From contig CAYNSX010000035.1 of assembly GCA_964400165.1 (NCBI GenBank), positions 1 through 27,235 on the forward strand: DNA of 27,235 nt. Direction: 5' to 3'. The notes below the pieces were generated by a model, which worked only from the letters and a program-made list of their open reading frames with translations, had not been told where the DNA came from and did not search any database. Within the stretch, counting starts at the first letter, position 1; each line of letters begins with the position of its first letter. The DNA comes from CAYNSX01 sp964400165. Lineage in GTDB: Bacteria > Armatimonadota > Hebobacteria > CAYNSX01. The translations under genes were made by a program, and so were the position numbers. Of the stretch, positions 6,222 to 14,336 are shown one piece after another.

Positions 6222-8356
6222 CGCGGCGGTCGCAGCGCTCGCAGGCCGTTGAAGGTGACAACCAGCGAGGTGCCCATATCGCCGGCCACTGCCAGCCAGA
6301 GCGTGAGCGTGCCGTTGAACACGAGCAGCAGCAGCGCGCCCTTCACCAGCAGTGAGCACGCGATGTTTTGCGCGATGAGGCGCAGCACCGCGCGGCCGTG
6401 ACGGACGAGCAGCGGCAGGCGGGAGAGGTCGTCGGTCATCAGCGCGACATCGGCGGTTTCCAGGGCGGCGTCGGAGCCGATGGAACCCATGGCGATGCCA
6501 AGGTTGGAGGCGGCGAGCGCTGGCGCGTCGTTGACGCCGTCGCCGACCATCGCGGTGTCGCCGTAACGCTGCACCAGGCCGCGCACGAAGTCAATCTTCT
6601 GCTGAGGCAGCTGACTGCTCGCCACCTCGTCGAACGGGAGCGCCGCGGCAATGAGGCGGGCGGCCTGCGCGTGGTCGCCAGTAACAAGGCAGAGGCGTTC
6701 AATGCCAAGCGCTTTCAATGCGCGCAGCGCAGGTGCGGCCTCCGGGCGCGGCACATCGCGCAGGCGGAGGTAGCCGAGCAGCCGCGTGCGATCCGCAAGG
6801 AGGACGACGGCGTCGCCGTCGGCCTCCGCGGCGGCGATGTCGTCCGCGGCGGGCGAGAGCGCAATGCCGTGGTCGGCGAGGAGGCGCGCATTGCCGGTGA
6901 AGTGCGGCACGCCGCCGATGTCCGCGCGCACGCCGAGGCCGGGCAGCGCCCGGAAGTTATCCGCGGTGCGCGGCGCGATGCCGTGATGGTGCGCGGCGTG
7001 CGCGACGGCGCGGCCGAGCGGGTGCTCGGACTGCTGCTCGATGCCGGCGGCGAGCGCCAGCAGGTCGTCCTCGGACAGCCCCGCGACGGGCACGACCGCA
7101 ACGACCTCCTGCCGCCCGCGCGTAATGGTGCCGGTCTTGTCAAAGGCGATGGTCGTGAGGCGGCCGGCCTGCTCGAGGAACGCGCCGCCCTTGATGAGCA
7201 CTCCCATCCGCGCCGCGGTAACCAGACCGGAGATGATGGCGACGGGCGTCGAAATAACCAGCGCACAGGGGCAGGCGAGCACGAGCAGCGCGAGCGCGCG
7301 ATAGACGGAGCCGTTCGGCGGCGCGGCGGCGTCCAGCCACGGCGCCCAGCCGAGCAGCGGCAGCGCCACTGCAATGACCGCCGCCAGCACGATCACGATC
7401 GGCGTGTAGCCGGCGGCGAAGCGGTCGATCATCCGCTGCCGCGGCGCCTTCTGCGCTTGAGCGCGCTCGATGAGGCGGATGACATGGCTCATGGTGCTGG
7501 CGCCCGCCGGTTTCGTGACGGAGAACTCGATAGCGCCCAATTGATTGAGTGTGCCGGCGAAGACGGGATCACCGGCGGCCTTCGGGACGGGGCGCGACTC
7601 GCCGGTCAGGGTTGCCTCGTCAATGTCGGTCGCGCCGCGGGTGACGACGCCGTCCAGCGGCACGCGCTGGCCGGGTGGTAGGGCGACCAGGTCACCGACT
7701 CGCACTTCGGCGAGCGGCGTCTCGAGCAGGCCGGCGGGCGTGACGACGCGCGCGGTCTCGGGCGCCAGTTGCATCAGCGCCCGCACCGAGCGCCGGGCGC
7801 GTTCGACGGTGTGTGCCTCGATGGCGTTACCCAGGCCGAAGAGAAACACGATGGTGGCGCCCTCCGCCCACTCGCCGATGGCGGCGGCGCCGAGGGCGCC
7901 GATGGCCATCAGCAGGTTCATGTCGAGACGGCGCGTCCACAGCGCCAGTGCGCCGGCGCGGGCGACATGCCAGCCGCCGGCACTGATGGCGAGCACATAC
8001 GCGCCCACACTCCACGCACTCGCCGCGCCCAACCATTGGGCCGCGGCGCCCGCCAGCAGGGCAGCGCCGGACCCCAGCGTCAAGAATTCGCGAGCGCCGA
8101 GGCCGGCGAGGCCGGGGCGCTCTCGCTCCAGCTCGGTGACGACGCGGTAGCCCAGTTGCTCGACGCGCCGCCGGATGGCGTCCTCGCTGACTTCCCCGCG
8201 GCGATACTCCACCTGCAGCGACGAGGCGGCGAAGTTGGCGCTCGCACGCAACACGCCGGGCAATTGCCCGACGCCGCGCTCGATGGTGACCGCACAGTCG
8301 GGGCAGTCGAGTCCGGCGAGGGTCAGTTGGGTGTGTTCGACCGCCTCGTGCTCCAC
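6218..8356 (-). CDS. P1B-2 heavy-metal (Zn/Cd/Pb) exporting ATPase
   Basis: This 712-residue ZntA/CadA-like pump has one N-terminal metal-binding HMA domain (about 10-75; GLDCPDC with Cys18 and Cys21). The actuator loop has TGES (251-254), the membrane metal site has CPC (362-364), and the phosphorylation motif is DKTGT (Asp406). The nucleotide domain has SEHPLG (His445) and the hinge is MVGDGVND (603-610). The last helices carry Lys672 and a DMG at 693-695, matching the K...DxG signature of the P1B-2 Zn/Cd/Pb subgroup rather than copper pumps. The GTG at 8356 lies six bases after a TATACT box, so the mRNA may be leaderless. No metal-sensing regulator such as CadC or ZntR is adjacent. Confidence 0.93.
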   Translation of the reverse strand: MEHEAVEHTQLTLAGLDCPDCAVTIERGVGQLPGVLRASANFAASSLQVEYRRGEVSEDAIRRRVEQLGYRVVTELERERPGLAGLGAREFLTLGSGAALLAGAAAQWLGAASAWSVGAYVLAISAGGWHVARAGALALWTRRLDMNLLMAIGALGAAAIGEWAEGATIVFLFGLGNAIEAHTVERARRSVRALMQLAPETARVVTPAGLLETPLAEVRVGDLVALPPGQRVPLDGVVTRGATDIDEATLTGESRPVPKAAGDPVFAGTLNQLGAIEFSVTKPAGASTMSHVIRLIERAQAQKAPRQRMIDRFAAGYTPIVIVLAAVIAVALPLLGWAPWLDAAAPPNGSVYRALALLVLACPCALVISTPVAIISGLVTAARMGVLIKGGAFLEQAGRLTTIAFDKTGTITRGRQEVVAVVPVAGLSEDDLLALAAGIEQQSEHPLGRAVAHAAHHHGIAPRTADNFRALPGLGVRADIGGVPHFTGNARLLADHGIALSPAADDIAAAEADGDAVVLLADRTRLLGYLRLRDVPRPEAAPALRALKALGIERLCLVTGDHAQAARLIAAALPFDEVASSQLPQQKIDFVRGLVQRYGDTAMVGDGVNDAPALAASNLGIAMGSIGSDAALETADVALMTDDLSRLPLLVRHGRAVLRLIAQNIACSLLVKGALLLLVFNGTLTLWLAVAGDMGTSLVVTFNGLRALRPPR

Positions 8357-8362
8357 GCGGGA

Positions 8363-8392
8363 AGTATAGGCGGGGCGTTTCGCGGGGGTCAA
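8363..8392 (-). promoter_or_regulatory. Sigma-70-type promoter for the metal ATPase
   Basis: TTGACC (8392-8387) is followed by an 18-base spacer and TATACT (8368-8363). The TGA inside the -35 box is the stop codon of kdsA. The GTG start codon begins at the seventh base after the -10 box, where transcription would be expected to begin, so translation probably uses a leaderless mRNA. No inverted repeat of a metal-responsive operator is evident between the boxes. Confidence 0.8.
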
Positions 8393-9204
8393 CGCGCCGC
8401 GTGCGCGGTCAGGGCCTGATCGAGGAGCAAGCCGAACTGGTCGAGCGGCCACTGCGAGTCGGGGTCGGAGTGCGCGGTGGCGGGGTCGGGGTGTGTTTCG
8501 ATGAACAGTCCGTCCACGCCGACGGCGCAGGCGGCGCGCACCAGCGGCAGGACGAACTCGCGCGCCCCGCCCGACGAGCCGCCCGCGGCGCCGGGCCGCT
8601 GTACGCTGTGCGTGGCGTCGAAGAGCACCGGGTAGCCGAATGCGCCGAGCAGCGGCAGCGCCCGCATATCCACGATCAGGTCGCGGTAGCCGAAGACGGT
8701 GCCGCGCTCGGTGAGCAGGATGTTGCGGTTCTTGGTCGCGGCGACCTTTTCGACAGCGAAGCGCATATCCTCGGGCGCGAGAAACTGCCCCTTCTTGATG
8801 TTCACCGGCTTGCCGGTCTCGCCGGCGGCCTGGAGCAAGTCGGTTTGGCGGCAGAGGAAAGCCGGGATTTGCAGCGCGTCAACGGCGTGTGCGACGACCG
8901 CCGCCTGCGCGGCCTCGTGGATGTCGGTCAGCACCGGCACGCCGACCTTCTCCCGGACGCTGCGCAAAATGCGCAGCCCTTCCTCGAGGCCGGGGCCGCG
9001 GCGCGAGTCGAGCGCGGTGCGGTTCGCTTTGTCGAACGAGGCCTTGAAGATGTAGGGAATCTGGCGGCGCTCACACTCCCGCCGGGCGGTTTCGGCGACT
9101 TGCAGGCACAGAGCCTCGGACTCAATGACGCAGGGGCCGGCAATGATGGCGAGCGTGCCGCCGCCGATGACGGCGTCGCCGATCGTGACGCGGTGGGTGG
9201 CCAT
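8389..9204 (-). CDS. kdsA: 3-deoxy-8-phosphooctulonate (Kdo-8-P) synthase, metal-dependent type
   Basis: KdsA condenses phosphoenolpyruvate with arabinose 5-phosphate to make Kdo-8-P, the first committed step to the Kdo of lipopolysaccharide. The 271 residues include IAGPCVIESE (21-30), FKASFDKANR (53-62), KKGQFLAPEDM, LTERGTVFGY and LFDATHSVQ. The metal ligands of the class II enzyme (known from Aquifex) are all visible: Cys25, His199, Glu236 and Asp247. Class I enzymes such as that of E. coli have Asn in place of the Cys. The start ATG overlaps the HAD stop by one base (TGATG). Its stop codon is embedded in the ATPase promoter. Confidence 0.97.
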   Translation of the reverse strand: MATHRVTIGDAVIGGGTLAIIAGPCVIESEALCLQVAETARRECERRQIPYIFKASFDKANRTALDSRRGPGLEEGLRILRSVREKVGVPVLTDIHEAAQAAVVAHAVDALQIPAFLCRQTDLLQAAGETGKPVNIKKGQFLAPEDMRFAVEKVAATKNRNILLTERGTVFGYRDLIVDMRALPLLGAFGYPVLFDATHSVQRPGAAGGSSGGAREFVLPLVRAACAVGVDGLFIETHPDPATAHSDPDSQWPLDQFGLLLDQALTAHAAR

Positions 9205-9914
9205 CAGCGGCGCTCGCCGGCGAGCCGGTCGAGCGCAGGCGCCAGCGCGTGCAGCGAGCGGATGCGCACATGCGGCGCTGGCCAGCGGCGGTCGCGCCAG
9301 GCGTCTTTGAACGGCCCGCGTTCGAGCAAGATCGCGGTCATCCCGACCGTGCGCGCCGGCACGACATCGTTGTCAGGCCGGTCTCCGACCATCACCGCCC
9401 GGTCGGGCGGGCAGCCGGCGGCCTTGAGCGCATGGCGATAGAGCGCGGGGTCGGGCTTGTGCTTGTTCAACTCCTCGGAAATCGCCCACACCTCGAACCA
9501 CTTGTCGATGCCGAACCGCTTGAGGCGGGCGCGGGCGCCCACCCACTGATTGGCGATGATGCCCAACCGGTAGCGCTTCGCCAGCGAAGGCAGCGCGGCG
9601 CGCACATCGGCATACGGCACCTGCAGCGCGTGATAGCGCCGATGGAAGGGGTGCAGCGCCCGGCGCACCTCCTGAATGGTCAGCCCATCGCCGCCGTGGC
9701 GCTCGATGGAGAAGCGGATGACTTCGTTGAAAGTCGACGGCGCGCCGTTGCGCAGCGCCTCGCGCCAATAGCGACGGAAGCGCGGCCAGGGCACCGCCAC
9801 GCCGCGGCGCCGGAGTTCCTTGTAGGCCTCGGCGAAGAAGAACGCGTCGGAGCGGTGCTCGGCGAGCAGCGTCGAGCCGACATCGAGGAAGACCCAGTCG
9901 AAGCGGGGCGTCAC
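9204..9914 (-). CDS. HAD-superfamily hydrolase, candidate Kdo-8-P phosphatase replacement
   Basis: This 236-residue haloacid dehalogenase-like protein has a helical C1 cap (about 20-100). Motif I reads LDVGSTL: the nucleophile Asp11 is present, but the second Asp (acid/base) is replaced by Gly13. Motif II reads IIANQ, with Asn122 where Ser or Thr is usual. Motif III is Lys153 in HKPDP, and motif IV is VGDRPDND (Asp178, Asp183). It lies between kdsB and kdsA, overlapping both (GTGA with kdsB, TGATG with kdsA). That is where KdsC, the Kdo-8-P phosphatase, would be expected functionally. KdsC itself is a smaller, capless HAD of about 180 residues, so this would be a non-orthologous replacement. 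The context supports it; the substrate is not shown. Confidence 0.8.
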   Translation of the reverse strand: MTPRFDWVFLDVGSTLLAEHRSDAFFFAEAYKELRRRGVAVPWPRFRRYWREALRNGAPSTFNEVIRFSIERHGGDGLTIQEVRRALHPFHRRYHALQVPYADVRAALPSLAKRYRLGIIANQWVGARARLKRFGIDKWFEVWAISEELNKHKPDPALYRHALKAAGCPPDRAVMVGDRPDNDVVPARTVGMTAILLERGPFKDAWRDRRWPAPHVRIRSLHALAPALDRLAGERR

Positions 9915-10642
9915 TTCGCCGCGCCCTGGGCGGCGAGCAGGCGCTCGGCAGCGGCGAGGTCGGCGGGGGTGTCGATGGCGATGCCGCGGTAGACGGTGTA
10001 GGCCACGGCGATGCGATAGCCCGCTTCCAGCCAGCGCAACTGTTCGAGGCCTTCCGCGCGTTCCAGCGCCGACGGCGGCAGGGCGGCGACGGCGCGCAGC
10101 GCCTCGCGGGTGAAGGCGTAGATGCCGAAGTGCTTGCGCAACGGGCCGGGCTCATGGCGGGGGTAGGGGATGCGCGAGCGGGAGAAGTAGAGCGCGTCGC
10201 CGGCGGCGGTGCAGACGACTTTGACCGTGTTGGGGTCGTCGGCGTCCTTTTCGTCAAGCACGCCGGCGCAGGTGGCGATCGGCGCGCCCGTCTCGATGAT
10301 ACGCTCGACGAGCGCGGTGATGGCGTCCGGCTCGATGAAGGGCTCGTCGCCCTGAATGTTGAGGATGATCGGCTCGGTCGAGCGGGCAGCGACCTCGGCG
10401 ACGCGGTCCGTGCCCGAGGGGTGTTCGGGGCGGGTCAGGATGACCTCGGCGCCGAAGGCCTCGGCGGCAGTCAGCACCTGCACATCATCGGTGGCGATGA
10501 CGAGGCGCGACAGCGCCGGGCTGCTCAAGGCACGCTCCCACACGCGCTGCACCATCGGCTTGCCACCCAACGGGGCCAACACCTTGCCGGGGAAGCGCAC
10601 CGAGGCCATGCGAGCAGGGATGACACCGAGGGCAGAGGTCAT
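9911..10642 (-). CDS. kdsB: CMP-Kdo synthetase (3-deoxy-manno-octulosonate cytidylyltransferase)
   Basis: KdsB activates Kdo with CTP to CMP-Kdo for transfer to lipid A. The 243 residues show the family motifs VIPARMASVRFPGKVLAPL (7-25), IATDD (49-53), HPSGTDR (74-80), LNIQGDEPFIEP (94-105) and, near the C-terminus, LEQLRWLEAGYRI. It is the first gene of a three-gene overlapping operon with the HAD hydrolase and kdsA, ending in a GTGA overlap with the HAD gene. A TTGACC-18-TATAAT promoter ends 11 bases before the ATG, so the leader should be only about five bases and no ribosome site is present. It implies a Kdo-containing outer membrane. Confidence 0.97.
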   Translation of the reverse strand: MTSALGVIPARMASVRFPGKVLAPLGGKPMVQRVWERALSSPALSRLVIATDDVQVLTAAEAFGAEVILTRPEHPSGTDRVAEVAARSTEPIILNIQGDEPFIEPDAITALVERIIETGAPIATCAGVLDEKDADDPNTVKVVCTAAGDALYFSRSRIPYPRHEPGPLRKHFGIYAFTREALRAVAALPPSALERAEGLEQLRWLEAGYRIAVAYTVYRGIAIDTPADLAAAERLLAAQGAAK

Positions 10643-10653
10643 GGGGTCACGCG

Positions 10654-10683
10654 ATTATAGTGAGCGGCGCGGCGCAGGGTCAA
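10654..10683 (-). promoter_or_regulatory. Strong sigma-70-type promoter for the kdsB operon
   Basis: TTGACC (10683-10678), an 18-base spacer and a consensus TATAAT (10659-10654) precede the kdsB ATG at 10642. It is the best match in the window and has the same -35 sequence and spacer length as the ATPase promoter. Here the -35 lies in free intergenic sequence, 28 bases or more after the preceding gene stop. Confidence 0.85.
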
Positions 10684-10711
10684 CGCGGACGGCGGGCGTG
10701 TGGATGGGGAG

Positions 10712-11701
10712 TTAGCGGGGTGCGCCGAGTCGCTGCAGGGCGCGATCGCAGGCAGCGAGTCCCCGGCGCGCGGCGTCGGGGTTGTCGCCCGCGGCGAGCC
10801 ACTCGTCATAGCCGCGGCGGGCGGCTTCGTAATTGGCGCGGGCGTCGTCGAGGCGGTTGAGGGCTTCATGGCACTGGGCGCGGTCGAAGAGCAGCGCCGG
10901 GTCGATGGTCCCGACATGGCTCGCGTCCTCTACGAGAATCTCGAGAGTGCGGAGCGCATCGTCCCACCGGCCGGCTGCCATCAATTCGCGGGCGGAGTCG
11001 GCGTTGGCCAGTGACCCAGCGCCTCGCGGGGGCGCCGAGGGCGACGCCGGGCCGGGCGTCGACGCGGTGGCGTCGTTCGCCGGTGCGCCGGGCGCGGGTG
11101 CCACCGTGCCGGCGGGCGCAGGAGCACGCCGCGGCACATCGTTGCCGGCGGGGCGGCCCGCCTCCGGTTTCAGCGCTGAAAACGGACTCAAGCCGGGCGC
11201 GGTGAGCGGTTCCGTCTGCGCTTGGATGGCGGAGCCGCGGGTCGGCCCGCTGGAGGTGGCAATCAGATGCACGAACAGCATCACCAAGGCGGTGCTGGCA
11301 GCGATGAACCCCGCGGTCACGGCGACGCGCGACGCACGGTGCCCGCCGTTCGCTTTCGGCGTCGCTTCGGGCGCGCGCAGCGAGAGCAATTCCATCGCGG
11401 ATTCGTACTCTTGCACGGCACGGTCGTGCTCGCCGACGCGCTCGTACAGCGTGCCGAGGTAGTTGTGCGCGGAGGGGAACAACGGATCGGCGGCGATGGC
11501 GCGATGACACTGCTCGATCGCGGCCTGGTAGTTGCCGGATTCGACGAGCGCTGCGGCCTGTTTCAGGATCTCGCGGGCGGCGACAGGGTCGTAGCGAATC
11601 GCCTCCGATTCCTCGTACACCTCGGAGGCCAGGACCGCGCCGCACTGGGCGCAGTACTTATTAATGTTCGGATTCAGGCGGCCGCAATCGCGACAGCGCA
11701 T
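10712..11701 (-). CDS. Zinc-ribbon and TPR single-pass membrane protein
   Basis: This is a 329-residue protein of unknown role. It starts with a zinc ribbon (Cys3, Cys6, Cys17, Cys20), then tetratricopeptide helices at about 42-108 with a QAAIEQCHRAIAADPLFPSA repeat. One membrane helix follows at about 124-149, then a Pro/Ala-rich linker (about 155-225) and a second helical repeat region (about 228-325). The layout puts the zinc ribbon and first TPRs in the cytoplasm and the rest outside. The ATG at 11701 follows GGAGAGG; a TTG four codons earlier is less likely. A TAGAAT box at 11737-11732 may be its -10, but I see no good -35. Convergence or coupling with kdsB is absent; the gene stands alone. 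Confidence 0.8.
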   Translation of the reverse strand: MRCRDCGRLNPNINKYCAQCGAVLASEVYEESEAIRYDPVAAREILKQAAALVESGNYQAAIEQCHRAIAADPLFPSAHNYLGTLYERVGEHDRAVQEYESAMELLSLRAPEATPKANGGHRASRVAVTAGFIAASTALVMLFVHLIATSSGPTRGSAIQAQTEPLTAPGLSPFSALKPEAGRPAGNDVPRRAPAPAGTVAPAPGAPANDATASTPGPASPSAPPRGAGSLANADSARELMAAGRWDDALRTLEILVEDASHVGTIDPALLFDRAQCHEALNRLDDARANYEAARRGYDEWLAAGDNPDAARRGLAACDRALQRLGAPR

Positions 11702-11776
11702 CTTCCTCTCCAAGCCGCGCCAAACGGCATCATTCTACCCTGAAAAGAAGTGGCAGAAACGAGTCGATTTGTTCGT

Positions 11777-12019
11777 TTAGCCCTCCTCCGGCGGCTCCCG
11801 CCGCTTGCCTCGGGGCCGAGCCCGGGCGACCGCCATCGTCAGCAAAACCAAGGCGACCAGTGTGAAGGCCTCCGGCTGGGCGAAAGGGTAGCCCAAGTCC
11901 CGCAGTTGCTCGTTTGACCGCACTTGCGCCACATGCAGCACTTCCAGCAGGCCCTGGATGACGGGCAAGGCCAAAAAGAGCAGAATTCCGACGAGCACGG
12001 GCACCGCGGACCGCAACAT
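11777..12019 (-). CDS. Small two-helix membrane protein
   Basis: This 80-residue protein has two membrane segments (about 5-26 and 50-66) joined by a charged loop (HVAQVRSNEQLRDLGYP), and ends in a basic then acidic tail (RARPRGKRREPPEEG). I do not recognise a family. The ATG shares its A with the stop of the phosphoesterase-PQQ gene (TGATG), which supports it as a real, coupled gene. It may anchor or assist the large secreted protein encoded before it. No own promoter or ribosome site is evident. Confidence 0.65.
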   Translation of the reverse strand: MLRSAVPVLVGILLFLALPVIQGLLEVLHVAQVRSNEQLRDLGYPFAQPEAFTLVALVLLTMAVARARPRGKRREPPEEG

Positions 12020-14145
12020 CAGGGCGTCGCTCCTCGTGTGACGACGCATACTACCCCGTCCGTCGAGGCCGCGGCCAGCCAGTCGTCCACAAGCAATGGG
12101 GGACTGAACCAGTAGCCGTCGCCGAGGCGTTCCCGCCAGAGGGGCTTCCCGTCGGCGGCGGAGAAGGCCAACACCACGCCACGGAGGGTGATGGTGTAGG
12201 CGGTGTCGCCGGCGACGACCACCGACCCGCCGACCACCGGCTCGCCGAGCGGGATCCGCCAGGCGGTCTTGCCGTCGGCGACATTGAGCGCCATCAGTTC
12301 GCCGGACAGCGAGGCCAGCAGGACAGTGTCGCCGGCGCCGGCGAGGTGGCAATAGCCGGCGGAGGCGGTGGCGGTCCAGCGCACCTTCCCGGTCGCCGGG
12401 TCGAGCGCCCAGACGCCGGGAGTGCCATGGCTCGGCGATGCGGAGACAAGCAGCATGCCTTCGTCCAGGAGCGGCCGCGCGCCGGCGCCGGGAGAGTAGT
12501 AGTGATTGGCAGTGCCGGCGAGCGTCCAGGCGACGGCGCCGGTGTCGCGGTGGACGGCGCGCAGGGTGTTGTCCCAAGCGCCGAAGTAGAGCAGGTCGCC
12601 GGAGCGCGTCGGGCCGGCCTGAATGAGGCCGCCGGTGGGCAGCGTCCAGCGCAGTTCGCCGTTGTCCGGGCGCAGAGCGAGCAGCGTGGCGCCCGCGGCG
12701 ATATAGACGCGGTCGCCGTCGAAGACGGGGGGCGCTCGCACCGGGCCGGGGACGGCGCGCTGCCAGAGGCGGGCGCCGTCATTCGCGCGCAGGGCGTAAA
12801 CGGATTCGCCGGCGCCGACAAACACCAGGTTGCCGCCGACCGCGGGGCCGCCGATGATGCGTTCACCGAGATCGGCTTGCCAGGCGCGCGCGCCGGTGGT
12901 CAGGTCGAAGGCGTGCAGCGTGCCGCGCAGGTCGCCGACGAACAGCAGCCGCCCATCCGAGGCGGGCATGCCGAGGACGCCGGCGCCGAGTGCCCAGCGG
13001 TGGCGGATGCGCGGGGAGACCGCGGCGCCCGGCAGGCGCTCGACGATCACCGCGCCCCAATCGAGGTCGGGCGCCGGCGCGCCGAGGCCGGGCGTGACCG
13101 GCCGCACCCGCACGGCGCGCAGCGGCGAATCGACGGGCAGCATCAGCGACTTCGCGGGCAGTGGAATCCAATCGGTGTCGTCGGCGCCAATCCAAATTGA
13201 CTCGGTGGGATGCGCCCAAATGGAAACTCGCCCGGGAGGGTCAGCGATCACAAGTGTGTTTGTCAGCGGCAGCAGTGCGGCGGGCGGAGGCCAAACTTGC
13301 GTCACGACCGGTGTGCCATCGCCATCCCAGCGGCGCAGGCGGGACTCGATGCGGTCGGAGAAGATGTCAAAGACGCGGTAGCCGCCGGCATCGTCGTACA
13401 GGGCGCCCGTCATCACGATCGGGACGCCGTTCACCACCCAGCGCCGCGACGAGTGGCCGTGGCCGCAGATGATGGCGTTCGGCGGAGCGGCGGCGTTCGA
13501 TTGCGGCGGGTTTAAGAGCGCCAGCAAATCGAATGCGCCGGGCGTATCGACGCCGCTTGGGTCGAAGGGCGGGTGATGGAAGAAGGCGAGTGTCGGCCCG
13601 ACGGGCTGCGTTGCCAGCCACTCTTTCGCCCAGGCACGAGTGGCGGGGTCGACGGCGCCGTGCTGTTCCAGCGGGATGCTCGAGTCGAAGAGCAGCAGTC
13701 GCACGCCGTTCCTGGTGAAGGCGGCGCCGAGGCCGACTGGCGAGCGGATGGCGTCCGCGGGCAAGTACGCCTGCAGTGCCTGTTGCAGGCGGGCGTCGGA
13801 GAGGAATGACCAGCGGACATCGTGATTGCCCGGAACAGCAATCCACGGCACGGGCGCCTGCGCGGCTGTGGCAACGAACCGGTCCAGCGCGGCTTCGTCG
13901 CCGAACTCGGTGACATCGCCGGTGTGGACGATGAGGTCGGGGGGCGGCGTCAGTTGCGCAATCTCGCGGAAGCATTGCAGCAGGCGGTCGGGGCCTTTGC
14001 CGACGGGGAAGTGCGAGTCGGTGAAATGGACGATGCGCAGGAGCGGCGCTTGGGGCAGCGCCGCGCGAGTCGGCGCGGCGAGGAGCAGCGCGCACGCGCA
14101 CAGGGTCAGCCAGCGGCGCGCGAGGAGAGCGGGCGAGCGCGGCAT
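12019..14145 (-). CDS. Secreted calcineurin-like phosphoesterase fused to PQQ-type beta-propeller
   Basis: This 708-residue protein has a signal peptide (1-28, with a RRWLTLCACALLLAAPTRA core). A metallophosphoesterase domain (about 36-270) has the full metal-binding set: D-x-H (Asp43, His45), GD (Asp77), GNHD (Asn107, His108), HH (190-191) and GHGH (His229, His231). After a linker, residues about 385-705 form a PQQ-like propeller of repeats of the type 'G-xx-hhhG-x-L-x-AhD-xx-TG-x-xxW', as in BamB and quinoprotein folds, here probably a binding scaffold. The ATG at 14145 is chosen because the signal peptide begins there and a TATAAT box ends seven bases upstream, suggesting a leaderless mRNA. 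The phosphoester substrate is unknown. A small membrane protein follows, coupled. Confidence 0.88.
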   Translation of the reverse strand: MPRSPALLARRWLTLCACALLLAAPTRAALPQAPLLRIVHFTDSHFPVGKGPDRLLQCFREIAQLTPPPDLIVHTGDVTEFGDEAALDRFVATAAQAPVPWIAVPGNHDVRWSFLSDARLQQALQAYLPADAIRSPVGLGAAFTRNGVRLLLFDSSIPLEQHGAVDPATRAWAKEWLATQPVGPTLAFFHHPPFDPSGVDTPGAFDLLALLNPPQSNAAAPPNAIICGHGHSSRRWVVNGVPIVMTGALYDDAGGYRVFDIFSDRIESRLRRWDGDGTPVVTQVWPPPAALLPLTNTLVIADPPGRVSIWAHPTESIWIGADDTDWIPLPAKSLMLPVDSPLRAVRVRPVTPGLGAPAPDLDWGAVIVERLPGAAVSPRIRHRWALGAGVLGMPASDGRLLFVGDLRGTLHAFDLTTGARAWQADLGERIIGGPAVGGNLVFVGAGESVYALRANDGARLWQRAVPGPVRAPPVFDGDRVYIAAGATLLALRPDNGELRWTLPTGGLIQAGPTRSGDLLYFGAWDNTLRAVHRDTGAVAWTLAGTANHYYSPGAGARPLLDEGMLLVSASPSHGTPGVWALDPATGKVRWTATASAGYCHLAGAGDTVLLASLSGELMALNVADGKTAWRIPLGEPVVGGSVVVAGDTAYTITLRGVVLAFSAADGKPLWRERLGDGYWFSPPLLVDDWLAAASTDGVVCVVTRGATP

Positions 14146-14152
14146 TGGTGCG

Positions 14153-14158
14153 ATTATA
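14153..14158 (-). promoter_or_regulatory. Consensus -10 box for the phosphoesterase-PQQ gene
   Basis: TATAAT at 14158-14153 lies seven bases before the ATG at 14145. The -35 region has no good match to TTGACA at 16-18 bases, so recognition would rest on the -10 box or on an activator. The short distance implies transcription starts at or within a base or two of the start codon. Confidence 0.6.
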
Positions 14159-14196
14159 GACGCCTGCGGTTCGTGGAACGACGCCATCGTGTTGTT

Positions 14197-14300
14197 CCCC
14201 TCTCCGCACAGGAGAGGGGGTCAGGGGGTGAGGCCGTTCGTTCGGCGCCGCGCCCCGTGCGGTCCCCTCCCCCAGCCCCTCCCCACGAAGTGGAGAGGGG
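14197..14300. repeat. Paired CCCCTCTCC-type hairpins between divergent genes
   Basis: The first hairpin is a nine-base perfect stem, CCCCTCTCC, with loop GCACA (14197-14219). The second has arms CCCCTCCCCA and TGGAGAGGGG, one mismatch and loop CGAAG (about 14277-14301). Between them are G-rich then C-rich runs that can pair with each other. The unit is the same family as at 872, 15462, 15792 and 22835. It fills the space between the divergent phosphoesterase and orphan secreted genes, upstream of both -10 boxes. Confidence 0.75.
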
Positions 14301-14324
14301 TGTCGGGAAATTGCTGGCTGCCGG

Positions 14325-14330
14325 TACACT
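14325..14330 (+). promoter_or_regulatory. -10 box for the orphan secreted protein gene
   Basis: TACACT at 14325-14330 ends six bases before the ATG at 14337, the same close spacing as at the ATPase and phosphoesterase genes. No convincing -35 is visible at 16-18 bases; that position falls at the edge of the hairpin repeat. The same TACACT sequence is the -10 of rplU. Confidence 0.5.
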
Positions 14331-14336
14331 GTCCGC

